Positions 37,189 through 46,345 of a stretch of DNA of 64,000 nucleotides are shown piece after piece. Origin of the DNA: Terriglobia bacterium (GTDB taxonomy: Bacteria; Acidobacteriota; Terriglobia; Versatilivoradales; Versatilivoraceae). A program made the translations under genes and the position numbers. The stretch is from contig OX638355.1 of assembly GCA_951813285.1 (NCBI GenBank), positions 3,987,136-4,051,135 of the forward strand, written 5' to 3'. A model generated the notes under the pieces. It saw nothing but the letters and a program-made list of their open reading frames with translations, did no database searches and was not told where the DNA came from. How positions within the stretch are numbered: position 1 is the first letter of the stretch; each line of letters begins with the position of its first letter.

Positions 37189-37401
37189 CTAGTCCAGACC
37201 GGCGCGCAGGCCGTACTTTCTTTGAAATCGTTCCACCCGCCCGGCCGTATCCACCAGTTTCTGCTTGCCGGTGAAGAAGGGATGACACTTGGAGCAGATC
37301 TCCAGGCGGATATCGCCCTTGGTGGAACGCGTCTTGAAGGTTTCCCCGCAGGCGCAGGAAACTGTAACCTCAACGTATTTCGGATGAATTTTCGGTTTCA
37401 T
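37189..37401 (-). CDS. rpmE: 50S ribosomal protein L31 (zinc-binding form)
   Basis: A 70-aa protein starting '[12 protein letters not shown]'. It carries the four zinc-ligand cysteines as 'SCACGETF' and '[12 protein letters not shown]', so it is the zinc-binding L31 type that serves as a zinc store. An upstream seven-residue extension is not conserved. It is transcribed from a strong promoter just upstream. Confidence 0.97.
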   Translation of the reverse strand: MKPKIHPKYVEVTVSCACGETFKTRSTKGDIRLEICSKCHPFFTGKQKLVDTAGRVERFQRKYGLRAGLD

Positions 37402-37442
37402 GGCATGAACCGATCTGAGCAAACCCGTCTGAACCAGCGCAG

Positions 37443-37471
37443 ATTATAAGGTCCGGGCGAGCGCTTGACAA
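37443..37471 (-). promoter_or_regulatory. Sigma70-type promoter of rpmE-prfA-prmC unit
   Basis: Minus strand: TTGTCA (37471-37466), a 17-base spacer and a perfect TATAAT (37448-37443). It is the best-looking promoter in the window and gives a leader of roughly 35 nt to rpmE. Confidence 0.8.
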
Positions 37472-37571
37472 ACAAAATCTGGACAGGTGCCCCGGCGCCA
37501 CTCGATCGGTAGAGCTCACCCCCAGTGGATGGGAACAGGTGGCCAATGCTCGATCTCACGCCGCCAGTTCC

Positions 37572-39194
37572 TCATATTGGCGTGAAGGTGACCGATGCTC
37601 GGGTGAAGTAGATCGAGGTCCTGGACTCGAATCCCGAGTCGGCCCCGAACAACAGCCAAGCCCGGCCATCGGGAGCCACCGATATCGGAGTTGGTGTCGT
37701 TCGGCCCTGGAAGGACTTGCGCTCCCACCGGCTCGCCTGCTCGCAGCTTCGGGAGTTGGCAATGTCACCGAGCACCACGGCTTGTGAGCCGCCGCGGGAC
37801 TGATTTCCGACGTCGATGTTCATGCGCAGATAGGAGCCGTCGGGGACCACGAGCGGTTCGACGGCGGTCACTCCGGCCTTGACCCAGACGCTCTCGCCCG
37901 GTGCTCCGCCAACACCGAAGCACCCTGCCGGCGTGTCGGTGGCGATCTCCACGCCGACCGCTACCTCGTATCGCGCGCCGGGCAGCAGGCCGTCAATGGG
38001 ACCTTTGAAGAACATGAAGAGGTCGTCACTCCGGTTGACTCCGGAGATGAACAGGGCGGACTGAGACTCCAGCGGGGGCGGCAGTCTGCGGTAGTCCGAA
38101 GTCAACTCGTAGATTTCCGCGTCGGTGGGCGGATAGTCCGCGAAGCCGGCGATGAATCCCTGTGGCCCTCGATGGAAGTCCACGGTGAACGCCAAGTCCT
38201 CTGCCGGCACGCCGGGAACCGGTGGAACACCCTCATCCAGGTAATAGCCTGCCCCGATCAGCACCGAAACCCCGAAGGAGGTGATCCTCTTGACAAAGGT
38301 CACCTTGCGCTGCCACTGGCCGGTGGACGGATTCCGCTTGGCGTAGTAGAGGAAAGTCTCGCCAAAGGCATCGGCAACCCCCAGAACATTCCGGCCCTCG
38401 AAGCCGCCAATATCGCTGGGCGACAACTCCGACCCGACCCAGGAATCCGCCGGAGAGCCGCTGAACAAGGTATAGCCGTAGGTGTCCAGCCCGAACAGGT
38501 AGATGGAGCCTCTACGCCAGCGGAGATCGTTGGCCAGGCTGACCGAGGCGAAATATCCTCTCGAATCCAGCTCCATGGCGGCGCAGCGGACAAACTCCTG
38601 CAGCCGCGCCTCGGAAGGATCCGAGTCGAGCACGGCGGCATTGACTTCCTCGCTCCTGCAGGTGCCGGGCAGGTCGCGCCGGTAGACCCCCACCCCGATC
38701 GCGGCCGGGGTGCCCATCCAGTCGATGCTCTTGACGTAGCTGACTTTCGGCTCGACCCCTCCGGTGGCTGGGTTGATGAAGGAGTAGTAGTTCCAGCCTT
38801 CATCGAAACTGGTCAGGAGACGATGCAGTTCCTTGAAGAAATCGTTGCCGAAGGAGTCAATCTGCCATGGAAATGGGAGGCCTTCCAGCGACGGATCGGG
38901 TGGAAATACAAAAATCCGGGCCTGATCGCTGACCGGCGTCACTTCGGAGACGAAGACATAGGTCGGTCCGCTCTTCCAACGCTCCTCCTCGTTGAACGCC
39001 CTGTGGGCTTCCTCGAACCCCACCTCCTGCACAAACTCATAGGCGCACTGCGTCAGCGTCTTGGCGTCCTGCGGCGTCCGGACGGCGCCGGCCGCGATAG
39101 AGCGGTCCGCGCACATATCCTCGGAGGCCTTGGCCGGAGGGACAAGGAGGAAAGCCAGGAGAATCATAATGGGAAAACAATGAGGTTTAGCCAT
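37572..39194 (-). CDS. Exported protein with two Cache-like domains and a C-terminal unknown domain
   Basis: A 540-aa protein with a signal peptide (hydrophobic 'IMILLAFLLVPPAKA', cleavage near Ala22). Two repeats of about 150 residues each end in a Cache-type segment: 'KVSYVKSIDWMGTPAAIGVGVY' positions around 150-170 and 'KVTFVKRITSFGVSVLIGAGYY' around 300-320. The last 190 residues form a separate domain with 'FIAGFADYPP', 'SDDLFMFFKGPI' and 'CFGVGGAPGESVWVKAGV', a conserved but uncharacterised type. No membrane anchor or signalling domain follows. It probably binds a small ligand outside the cytoplasm. It stands alone on this strand. Confidence 0.78.
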   Translation of the reverse strand: MAKPHCFPIMILLAFLLVPPAKASEDMCADRSIAAGAVRTPQDAKTLTQCAYEFVQEVGFEEAHRAFNEEERWKSGPTYVFVSEVTPVSDQARIFVFPPDPSLEGLPFPWQIDSFGNDFFKELHRLLTSFDEGWNYYSFINPATGGVEPKVSYVKSIDWMGTPAAIGVGVYRRDLPGTCRSEEVNAAVLDSDPSEARLQEFVRCAAMELDSRGYFASVSLANDLRWRRGSIYLFGLDTYGYTLFSGSPADSWVGSELSPSDIGGFEGRNVLGVADAFGETFLYYAKRNPSTGQWQRKVTFVKRITSFGVSVLIGAGYYLDEGVPPVPGVPAEDLAFTVDFHRGPQGFIAGFADYPPTDAEIYELTSDYRRLPPPLESQSALFISGVNRSDDLFMFFKGPIDGLLPGARYEVAVGVEIATDTPAGCFGVGGAPGESVWVKAGVTAVEPLVVPDGSYLRMNIDVGNQSRGGSQAVVLGDIANSRSCEQASRWERKSFQGRTTPTPISVAPDGRAWLLFGADSGFESRTSIYFTRASVTFTPI

Positions 39195-39427
39195 GCGCAC
39201 AGTTTAACCGAGTACCGTACAATGCATCAGTTTTCGGAATATTGTAACAACCTCCCATAAACTCAGTTAGCCCGATCTTTGTAGAAGCGGACTGATTCCC
39301 GCGCAGTATGCCGCCAAACCGCCGGCGAATCTGTATGCGCTGGCCGGCGGGTGTGGCGGCCGCTTTCGATGGCGGTCCCATCACTTCCAATGTCGGCACC
39401 CTTCTGTTGCTCCTCAGACCCCCGCTA

Positions 39428-40153
39428 TCAATAACCCAGAACGCTGTAGTTGCCGTCCATCATCAGGCGAACGGAGACGTACAAGCCAAGCAGTGCGCAC
39501 AGCACCCAGAAGGAATTGATCACAATGACGAAGATGAATGTCTCAAGTCGGCTGATCCGGGTATGCCGTTCGGCCACGAAGAAGCTGACGCAGTAGAGCG
39601 AGGTCGCATAGATCCATTGCCAGAATACCATGGCCCCGAGAATGCCCGCATAGAGAGAGGGAAGGAAATCGAACGTATAGGTGGCGTACAGGAACAGCGT
39701 CGGCACCGGCGTGACAAAGTCGTTGCCGATATCCACGTTGAAGCCGAACGAACCGCGATCCGCATAGGAGCCGTCGTACTGGGCATAGGTCGCCCACGCG
39801 TCGGCCCAGACCGTCGGCGACAAAAGTCGCGTCAACGGGACCCTCGAGGCGAGGAATTCGCGGGCCGGCGCCAAGCCGGTTTCACGCCGCCGCCGGCGCC
39901 AATAGCCGGTGCGCCGCTCGATATAGTCCCGTCGGAAGAACAGACAGACCTCCCAATAGCAGACCAGCAGATTGATGGAGAAGAACAGGCTCAACACGGA
40001 ATGGATGAGGTTCAGGTCCCCGCGAGCGTAGTAGCGCGCACCAATGCCCAGAAGCGCAAGGACGGCGACGACCAGCGCCGCAAACAGTCCCGCCGGCACC
40101 CCAAGGCCGGCCCCGTGCGCGTCTGACTCGGGAAGTGCCCGATTACTATCCAT
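39428..40153 (-). CDS. Uncharacterised polytopic membrane protein
   Basis: A 241-aa protein with about five hydrophobic helices: 'LFAALVVAVLALLGIG', 'SLFFSINLLVCYWEVCLFF', two around the middle and a C-terminal pair ending near 'FIFVIVINSFWVLCALLGLY'. A basic 'RRTGYWRRRRRETG' loop follows the second helix. The ATG at 40153 is preferred because GAAGGG precedes it; a GTG at 40180 would add nine residues. I do not recognise the family and no neighbour suggests a role. Confidence 0.65.
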   Translation of the reverse strand: MDSNRALPESDAHGAGLGVPAGLFAALVVAVLALLGIGARYYARGDLNLIHSVLSLFFSINLLVCYWEVCLFFRRDYIERRTGYWRRRRRETGLAPAREFLASRVPLTRLLSPTVWADAWATYAQYDGSYADRGSFGFNVDIGNDFVTPVPTLFLYATYTFDFLPSLYAGILGAMVFWQWIYATSLYCVSFFVAERHTRISRLETFIFVIVINSFWVLCALLGLYVSVRLMMDGNYSVLGY

Positions 40154-40484
40154 GTCAGCCCTTCGATGATTGTCTTGCACGGATCCACAGGATGGATCGC
40201 CTGACTTGAATCCCTGTTGCTTTTTGTAGGCTAATCCCTTATTTTCTATGGATCTATATCTGCTGGACCGGTGGACCGGGAACGGCCCCGCCGGGAAACC
40301 GACAGGTCAGCCCAAGGGTGTTCGCCTCACCATTCGCCGGGCCGGATGGGAGCGTCGGAAGGAATGATCCAGCAGTCTTCGATCCGATGTGGAGAGTTGG
40401 ATCGTTTCCCGACAATCCCGCTGATCGGTGCACGGTAGCAATTCCATCTCGGAGGCACTGCCGCAACCGTTGCAAGGAGCAACC
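40154..40484. other. Gene-free divergent region before the HU gene
   Basis: No gene is seen in 331 bases. The last 25 bases carry the HU ribosome site. A possible weak promoter lies at 40224-40252 (TTGTAG, 17 bases, TATGGA). Confidence 0.45.
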
Positions 40485-40766
40485 ATGACCAAAGCAGACT
40501 TGGTGGACGAAGTTTCGCGGGCGACCGAACTCAGCCGCAAGGACTCGGAGGTGATCGTGGAGGCGCTGTTCGACAGCGTCGTGAAAGCGCTCAAGAACAG
40601 CGACAAGCTGGAAGTGCGAGGTTTTGGAAGCTTTCGCATCCGGAAGCGGAAAGCCCGTCAGGGAAGAAATCCCAAGACGGGTGAAAGGGTTGACGTTCCT
40701 GAAAAGAAAGTGCCCTACTTCAAGCCCAGCAAAGAGTTGAAAGACCTTATCAACCTCGGTTCCTAG
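40485..40766 (+). CDS. HU-family DNA-binding protein
   Basis: A 93-aa histone-like protein: 'MTKADLVDEVSRATELSRKD' helix pair, 'VRGFGSFRIRKRKARQGRNP' with the RNP of the DNA-bending arm, and 'KKVPYFKPSKELK'. It dimerises and bends DNA in the nucleoid. The sequence could equally be called IHF-alpha-like. AAGGAG lies seven bases before the ATG; an upstream in-frame extension from 40428 is discounted. Confidence 0.95.
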   Translation: MTKADLVDEVSRATELSRKDSEVIVEALFDSVVKALKNSDKLEVRGFGSFRIRKRKARQGRNPKTGERVDVPEKKVPYFKPSKELKDLINLGS

Positions 40767-40846
40767 TTCTTCGGATGCCAACTTTCTGACCATCTCCGGA
40801 GAAACCCGAGTCCTGCCCGAAGCACTGCAGACAACCTACCTCAAGC

Positions 40847-42514
40847 TCAAACCCTTCTTCCAGACCGGCGCAAGGGACGGGACCGAAGCCAGGTAATGGC
40901 CTCCGTCAACTGGCCGTCATCGTCTCTCATAGGCACTTCGATGACCGTGGGCCGCCGAGCCGCCAAGGCCTCCTCCAGGACGCCCTGGAAGTGGCGGAGG
41001 TTCTGGACACGCTTCCCCGCGGCGCCAAAGGAACGGGCCATTTGGGCGAAATTGGGGTTGCTCAGATCGGTGCCGATGACTCGCCCCTGGTGTTGCTTCT
41101 GCTGGGATCCCTTGATGGCCGTCAGAGCCTGGTCGTTGACGACCACGGCCACCAGAGGAATGTCATACTTGACGGCCGTCGCCAATTCCGCCATACCCAT
41201 CAGGAAGCCTCCGTCCCCGCTGAAGCAGACCACCGGCTTGTCCGGACAGGCTATCTTGGCGCCGATGGCCGCCGGGAACCCATAGCCAAGTGCCACCCCG
41301 ATGCAGGGATAGAGAAACCTCCGGGGGCGATCGACCGGGTACTCGTCAAAGGCCGAATACCCGATGGAGTGGACGTCCACCGACAAGATGCCGTCGTCCG
41401 GAAGCACTCGGCGTATATCGCTCAGCAGAGGCAGGGGCCTCTGGGCGGCGAACCGGGCGCTGGAGGTCTCCAGTGCCTGCTGCCAGCGCCGCGGGCGCTG
41501 CTCCACCTCTTCCACCAGCCCCTGCAGGGTGGCTTTGAGATCTCCGACAACCCCCAGCTCGCAGGGATACTCGCTGCCGATTTCGCGCTCGTCCTCATCC
41601 AGTTGAATGAGCGGCTGGGGCAGCTTCAGTCTCCAGTTGTTGGTATCGATCGAGGTAAAGCGACAGCCTATGGCCAGGGTGGCGTCGGCCAGCTTCAGAG
41701 CCTCCCGCGCCAGGTAGCCGTTGGATCCTCGCAGGGCCAGGGGATGGTTTTCATCCAGCGCTCCCTTACCGCACCGGGTCACCACCACCGGCGCCTGAAT
41801 CTTCTCGACCAGCCTGCGCAGTTCGGCTTGGGCGCCCGAATGGATGACGGCGGACCCAACCAGGCAGACCGGCCGGCTGGCCCGGTCGATCCCGCGGGCA
41901 GCCGCCCGCAGATCACCGGCGGACGGGGCCGGGCTACGCGATCCTTGGACATAATCGGAGATGTCCGGGTCTCCATCGGCCCTCACCACATCCATGGGAA
42001 ATTCCAGCACCGCCGGGCCGGGCCGCCCGCTCCGCATGGCCCTGAAGGCGCCTTCCACGACCTGGGGGATCTGCCCGACGGTGTGGGCAATGGCTCGATA
42101 CTTGGTGATCGGCTCGAAAAACTTCATCTGGTCCAAGCCGTGGAACATCTTTGCCGGATGCTTGGCGTAGAACCTGGAATCGCTTTGCCCGGTGATCAGC
42201 AACACCGGCACGCAATCGGTATAGGCCTCCAGGATCCCGGTTGAGGCATTGCTTGCTCCGGGCCCCGGCACCGTCAGGGCCACACCCACCTCCCCGGTGG
42301 ACCGGGCAAACCCGTCCGCCATCTGGGTGGCGGCATATTCGTGCCGGACCAGGTAGTGGTCGATGGACCCCTCCCCGCAGCGCAACAGAGAGTCGTAGAT
42401 CTCCAGGTTCTGGGTCCCCGGCATGCCGAAGACGGCATGGACGCCCTGTGCCTTGAGGCACTCGATCAAGATGTCTCCACCCCTCAACGGTCTTTCCTTT
42501 CCGATCCGACCCAT
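40847..42514 (-). CDS. ThDP-dependent acetolactate synthase-like enzyme
   Basis: A 555-aa thiamine diphosphate enzyme with three domains. The N-terminal Pyr domain has the activating Glu in 'VRHEYAATQMADGFAR' (Glu59). The middle domain starts near residue 190, and the C-terminal PP domain carries the ThDP/Mg motif 'SGDGGFLMGMAEL' followed by 'VVVNDQAL'. Branched-chain acetolactate synthase genes usually sit beside ilvN or ilvC, absent here, so this is probably a paralogue such as an oxalyl-, benzoylformate- or sulfo-compound lyase. The substrate is undetermined. Confidence 0.88.
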   Translation of the reverse strand: MGRIGKERPLRGGDILIECLKAQGVHAVFGMPGTQNLEIYDSLLRCGEGSIDHYLVRHEYAATQMADGFARSTGEVGVALTVPGPGASNASTGILEAYTDCVPVLLITGQSDSRFYAKHPAKMFHGLDQMKFFEPITKYRAIAHTVGQIPQVVEGAFRAMRSGRPGPAVLEFPMDVVRADGDPDISDYVQGSRSPAPSAGDLRAAARGIDRASRPVCLVGSAVIHSGAQAELRRLVEKIQAPVVVTRCGKGALDENHPLALRGSNGYLAREALKLADATLAIGCRFTSIDTNNWRLKLPQPLIQLDEDEREIGSEYPCELGVVGDLKATLQGLVEEVEQRPRRWQQALETSSARFAAQRPLPLLSDIRRVLPDDGILSVDVHSIGYSAFDEYPVDRPRRFLYPCIGVALGYGFPAAIGAKIACPDKPVVCFSGDGGFLMGMAELATAVKYDIPLVAVVVNDQALTAIKGSQQKQHQGRVIGTDLSNPNFAQMARSFGAAGKRVQNLRHFQGVLEEALAARRPTVIEVPMRDDDGQLTEAITWLRSRPLRRSGRRV

Positions 42515-42738
42515 GGGCTGAACTGGATGTTAGGCCAGGATCAATCCGGGCGAATTATACCACTGGCCTGCCTCCCGGCCGGGGCCGGGGTGCCGCTCAG
42601 TGCCAATCCTTTCCGTCTTCCGTGTCCGCCTCCGAGGCCAAGGCTGGGAATGTTGCAAATTTGGTCAAAAAGTGATTGACTCACCAAGCCCGCCCGATCC
42701 CAGGGGCCAACTCAAGATCAAGGACACAAGGATTCACC

Positions 42739-44397
42739 ATGTCATCAGACCGTTCCCAGCCGGAGAACCCTCCTATCGATCCCCAAGCGTCTGCTGCCGA
42801 TGCGGGCTCGGCATCGGACACGACCGAAAGCCCCGGTGAGTTCCAGGCTCCGCGCCCGGGTTCCAGCAAGATGCCACCCTGGAACACGGGTGAGCTGGTG
42901 AAAGCTCCCATCTTCACCTGGCGTCACTGGTTTGCCCTGTTGGGGCCGGGGCTGCTGCTGGGAGGCTCTTCGATCGGCGGCGGGGAATGGCTGATGGGTC
43001 CGGCGGTCACCGCCAAGTATGGCGGGGCCCTGATGTGGCTGGCCACGCTGAGTATTGTGGGCCAGGTGATCTACAACATGGAGGTGTCCCGATACACCCT
43101 CTACACTGGCGAGCCGATCTTCACGGGCAAGTTTCGAACGGCGCCGGGGCCCGCCTTCTGGATCTTTCTCTACCTGGTTCTCGACTTCGGGGCCGTCTTC
43201 CCCTACCTGGCCGCCAACGCGGCCACGCCGCTGGCCTCGGTGCTGCTGGGAGGAGTGCTGCCCGACCCCGAGCAGAATGAAAACCACCGCCTGTTGCTGA
43301 GGTTCCTCGGCTACGCCATATTCCTTCTGGCGCTGGTGCCGCTGGTGGCGGGAGGGAAAATCTACAACGCCCTCAAAGCCATCATGACCTTCAAGATGTT
43401 CACCGTGTTGGGCTTCCTGATGATCCTGGGAATCTTTCATTCCAGCCCCTCCACCTGGTTCGAAATCTTCGGGGGCTTTCTCCGGTTCGGCACCATGCCA
43501 ACCGGCGGGAACGAAACCGCCAACATCTTCACCTCCCTGGCCGAAGGCAAGGGACTGCCGGAAATCGATCTGAGCACCATAGCCCTGCTGGCTGCCTTTG
43601 CAGCCATCGCCGGCAGCGGAGGCCTTTCCAATGCCGCGGTCAGCAACTACACCCGCGAGCAGGGTTGGGGCATGGGACGCCACGTGGGAGCCATCCCGAG
43701 CGTGATCGGGGGGCGAGAGCTGAAGCTGTCCCACTCAGGGACGGTTTTCCAGGTGACCTCCGAATCGCTGCGGCGCTGGAAGGAATGGTATCGACACCTG
43801 GTGCGGGACCAGGTGGTGGTCTGGATGCCCGCCTGTTTTCTGGGGGTGGCCCTGCCCAGCATGCTTTCGGTGCAGTTTCTTCCGCGAGGCACCGAAGCCA
43901 GCAGCTGGGTTGCGGCCGGCATGACTTCCGACGGCGTGAGGACTCACGTGGCTGCCGCCTGGGGCGGCGACGCCGGCCAGCTCTTCTGGTATCTCACCAT
44001 GCTCTGCGGCTTCCTGGTCCTGGGCCCCACCATGTCGACCCATTCGGACGGAGTCATCCGGCGCTGGGTGGACGTCTTCTGGACAGCCAGCCCTCGCCTG
44101 CAAAAGCTGGATCCCTCCAACATCCGTTGGGTCTACTTTGCGGTGGTGGTGGGTTATGGCATTTTCGGCGTGATCATGCTTTCGCTGGCCCCTCCCCTGG
44201 AATTGCTGAAATTCGCCGCCAACCTGTTCAACTACGCCCTGGGCTTCAGTTGTTTCCACACCCTGTTCGTCAATCTCACCCTGCTGCCCCCGGCCCTGCG
44301 GCCGGGCTGGTTCATGCGCATCGGCATGGCGGCCGCGGGCCTCTTCTTCACCCTGCTGGCGGTGATCACCACCCTGCAGCTTGTAGGGATCCTGTAG
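42739..44397 (+). CDS. NRAMP-like membrane transporter, large divergent form
   Basis: A 552-aa protein with a hydrophilic N-terminal tail of about 55 residues (Ser/Pro/Glu rich), then about 12 helices. Helix 1 reads 'LLGPGLLLGGSSIGGGEWLM', in the position of the NRAMP DPGN helix but without DPGN. The helix 6 region 'AIAGSGGLSNAAVSNYTREQ' lacks MPH. A soluble insertion around residues 330-370 is unusual for NRAMP. It is a distant relative of the 12799-14169 protein. The ATG at 42739 fits the ribosome site CAAGGA better than the frame start at 42676. Confidence 0.75.
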   Translation: MSSDRSQPENPPIDPQASAADAGSASDTTESPGEFQAPRPGSSKMPPWNTGELVKAPIFTWRHWFALLGPGLLLGGSSIGGGEWLMGPAVTAKYGGALMWLATLSIVGQVIYNMEVSRYTLYTGEPIFTGKFRTAPGPAFWIFLYLVLDFGAVFPYLAANAATPLASVLLGGVLPDPEQNENHRLLLRFLGYAIFLLALVPLVAGGKIYNALKAIMTFKMFTVLGFLMILGIFHSSPSTWFEIFGGFLRFGTMPTGGNETANIFTSLAEGKGLPEIDLSTIALLAAFAAIAGSGGLSNAAVSNYTREQGWGMGRHVGAIPSVIGGRELKLSHSGTVFQVTSESLRRWKEWYRHLVRDQVVVWMPACFLGVALPSMLSVQFLPRGTEASSWVAAGMTSDGVRTHVAAAWGGDAGQLFWYLTMLCGFLVLGPTMSTHSDGVIRRWVDVFWTASPRLQKLDPSNIRWVYFAVVVGYGIFGVIMLSLAPPLELLKFAANLFNYALGFSCFHTLFVNLTLLPPALRPGWFMRIGMAAAGLFFTLLAVITTLQLVGIL

Positions 44398-44672
44398 GCA
44401 ACGCCGTTGCCTTGTCTTGCCTGAGAATATGCTGCTTTAGCCGGCTTCCTTGAGAGCGGCGAAGCCGCGGCAGCACTTAGCCGTGGGCGTCAGCCCATGG
44501 GAAACGTCGCCTATGGGTGTCGAGCCGCGTAGGCGGCGGCAGCAAATGCCAGTGAGCCCAAGTGAAGCGCAAGCCGACGCAATGATGTTTATTTGAAACA
44601 ACGCCTTGTGCCGGGTGGCGGAAAATCCGTTCAAGTCCGTTCAAAGTCAAGCATAGTTAGACGGCTAATTCA
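44398..44672. repeat. REP-like palindromic repeats after the transporter
   Basis: No gene is seen. Between direct copies of GCGGCAGCA (44467-44475 and 44536-44544) lie hairpins, notably CCGTGGGC/GCCCATGG (44481-44488 and 44493-44500). This is REP-like intergenic DNA. Confidence 0.5.
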
Positions 44673-44868
44673 CATCGATGCACAAGATGATTGGGCGAGA
44701 GTTTCCACCGTCATGAGTTCAACCATCGCCTCTGTTCCAACACGGAATTCCCAAAACCCGCTCCCAGGCTCTTGGATCACTTCCAACACCCACCTGCTCA
44801 TCAAGCGGGTCGGCTTCTGTGGCCCAGCCTCTCGTGCTGTTTATCCTGTGCATCCTGTGCATCGATGT
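44673..44868. repeat. Second inverted-repeat element of the GGATGCACA family
   Basis: ACATCGATGCACAAGATGA (44673-44691) is matched inverted at 44850-44868 with two mismatches. The right arm contains a 21-base stretch identical to the right arm at 22458-22478. The interior has no gene. The bases just before the right arms (CGGCTTCT...) are also similar in the two elements. Confidence 0.6.
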
Positions 44869-44961
44869 TGGATGGATGGTCCTTCTCAATGGATCTCCCA
44901 CGTCGCGTGAATCCCGCCCTGGCGATTTGAGGGACGGCCGGGGAGCCTTGATCTGCGGCCG

Positions 44962-46263
44962 TCATTCCGGCAGCGGCCTGCCTCGGGTTTCCGGGGCGAC
45001 GGGAAGGATACAGACCCCCACCAGGTAGATCCCCGCCAGAGAAATGGCTGCCGAACGGAAGGGGCTGGCGAAACCTGCTTCTTCAAAGAGGACCGTCAGC
45101 GTTCCCAGGGTCAATGGGCCCACGGCCGCGATGATGCGGCCGACGTTGTAGCAGAAACCCACCCCGGTGCTGCGCAGGTGGGTGGGGTAGAGCTCGGGGA
45201 AGTATATGGAGTAGCCGCCGAATACCATCAGGTTGCAGAAACCCAGCAGGGGAACCATCCAGAGCACCTGGGCAGGGCTCTCCAGCCAGCCAAAGGTCCA
45301 GACGGTGGCCGCCAGGCCAAGCAGAAAGGCAACCACGAAGGCGGGCCTTCGTCCCACCCGGGCGGTCAGAAGCGTGAAGGCAAAAATGCCGCCAAAGGCT
45401 CCGACATCCTGGAGCAGGGTCCCCATGCTCACATACCAGCTCCTGGTTTCGGCCGAAACATCGGCCAGGGCCTCCCGGATCAGCTCGGGAGACCAGAATC
45501 CGATCCCCCAGAGCCCGATCACGCCCGAGATCGCCAGGGTCAGACCGACCAGCGTGTGGCGCCGCCAGCGCGGCACTCGAAACAGTTCTCCCACCGAACC
45601 GAGCTGACTGCGAAGCTCATCTCCCCCGGCTTCACGTACCTTCCGCCAGACCTCCGGCTCCTTCAGCCTCCGCCGCACGGCCGCCACCAGCAGCGAGGGA
45701 AAGACTCCGACCACGAACAGGTAACGCCACCCCAGCGGCAGGACCACGAAGCTGATGGCGGACCCCAGGATGTTCCCTACCGCGGAGAGAGCCTGCAGCA
45801 GTCCCAGTGCATGGGCACGGGCGCGGGCGGGCATCACCTCGGCCACCAGGGCAACCCCGGCGGCAAACTCTCCACCCACTCCCAGTCCGGTGAGGAACCG
45901 GTAGAAGGTGAAGTCGACCCAACTCACCGACAGGGCGGAGAGTCCGGTGAAGGCGGAATAGATCAGGATGGTCAGCAGCATGGTCTTGGCCCGTCCCCAG
46001 CGGTCGCCTACGATGCCGAAGATGAACCCTCCCGTGGCCCACCCCAGCATGAAGACGGCCGTCGCCACCCCGCCGTACCAGGTCACTTCGCTGGCCGGGG
46101 TCCCGGCCGGCAACAGCTCCTCCAGCGCCGGCCCCCTGGCCAGCACAAAGATGCGCTGGTCCATGGTGTCGAAGAGCCACCCCAGGGAGGCGACAATCAG
46201 GACCCACCAGTCGTAGCCGGTCATTCCCCGGTACCAGGGGCCCGACTTGTCTTGGCTGTCCAT
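44962..46263 (-). CDS. MFS transporter (sugar/aromatic acid:H+ symporter type)
   Basis: A 433-aa, 12-helix carrier. The MFS signatures are 'GWATGGFIFGIVGDRWGRAK' after helix 2, 'FLTGLGVGGEFAAGVALVAE' in helices 4-5 and 'YFPELYPTHLRSTGVGFCYN' in the C-half, which mark the SP/AAHS-like group. The ATG at 46263 is chosen; a GTG at 46320 would add 19 non-conserved residues. The substrate is not predictable. Confidence 0.9.
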   Translation of the reverse strand: MDSQDKSGPWYRGMTGYDWWVLIVASLGWLFDTMDQRIFVLARGPALEELLPAGTPASEVTWYGGVATAVFMLGWATGGFIFGIVGDRWGRAKTMLLTILIYSAFTGLSALSVSWVDFTFYRFLTGLGVGGEFAAGVALVAEVMPARARAHALGLLQALSAVGNILGSAISFVVLPLGWRYLFVVGVFPSLLVAAVRRRLKEPEVWRKVREAGGDELRSQLGSVGELFRVPRWRRHTLVGLTLAISGVIGLWGIGFWSPELIREALADVSAETRSWYVSMGTLLQDVGAFGGIFAFTLLTARVGRRPAFVVAFLLGLAATVWTFGWLESPAQVLWMVPLLGFCNLMVFGGYSIYFPELYPTHLRSTGVGFCYNVGRIIAAVGPLTLGTLTVLFEEAGFASPFRSAAISLAGIYLVGVCILPVAPETRGRPLPE

Positions 46264-46345
46264 TTCGCGCTCACCCACGTCGCCGCTCCAAGGTCCGAAA
46301 TTCGGTGGGCCTGTGTTCACTCCCGCCGCCCTTCTCGGCCCGGTC

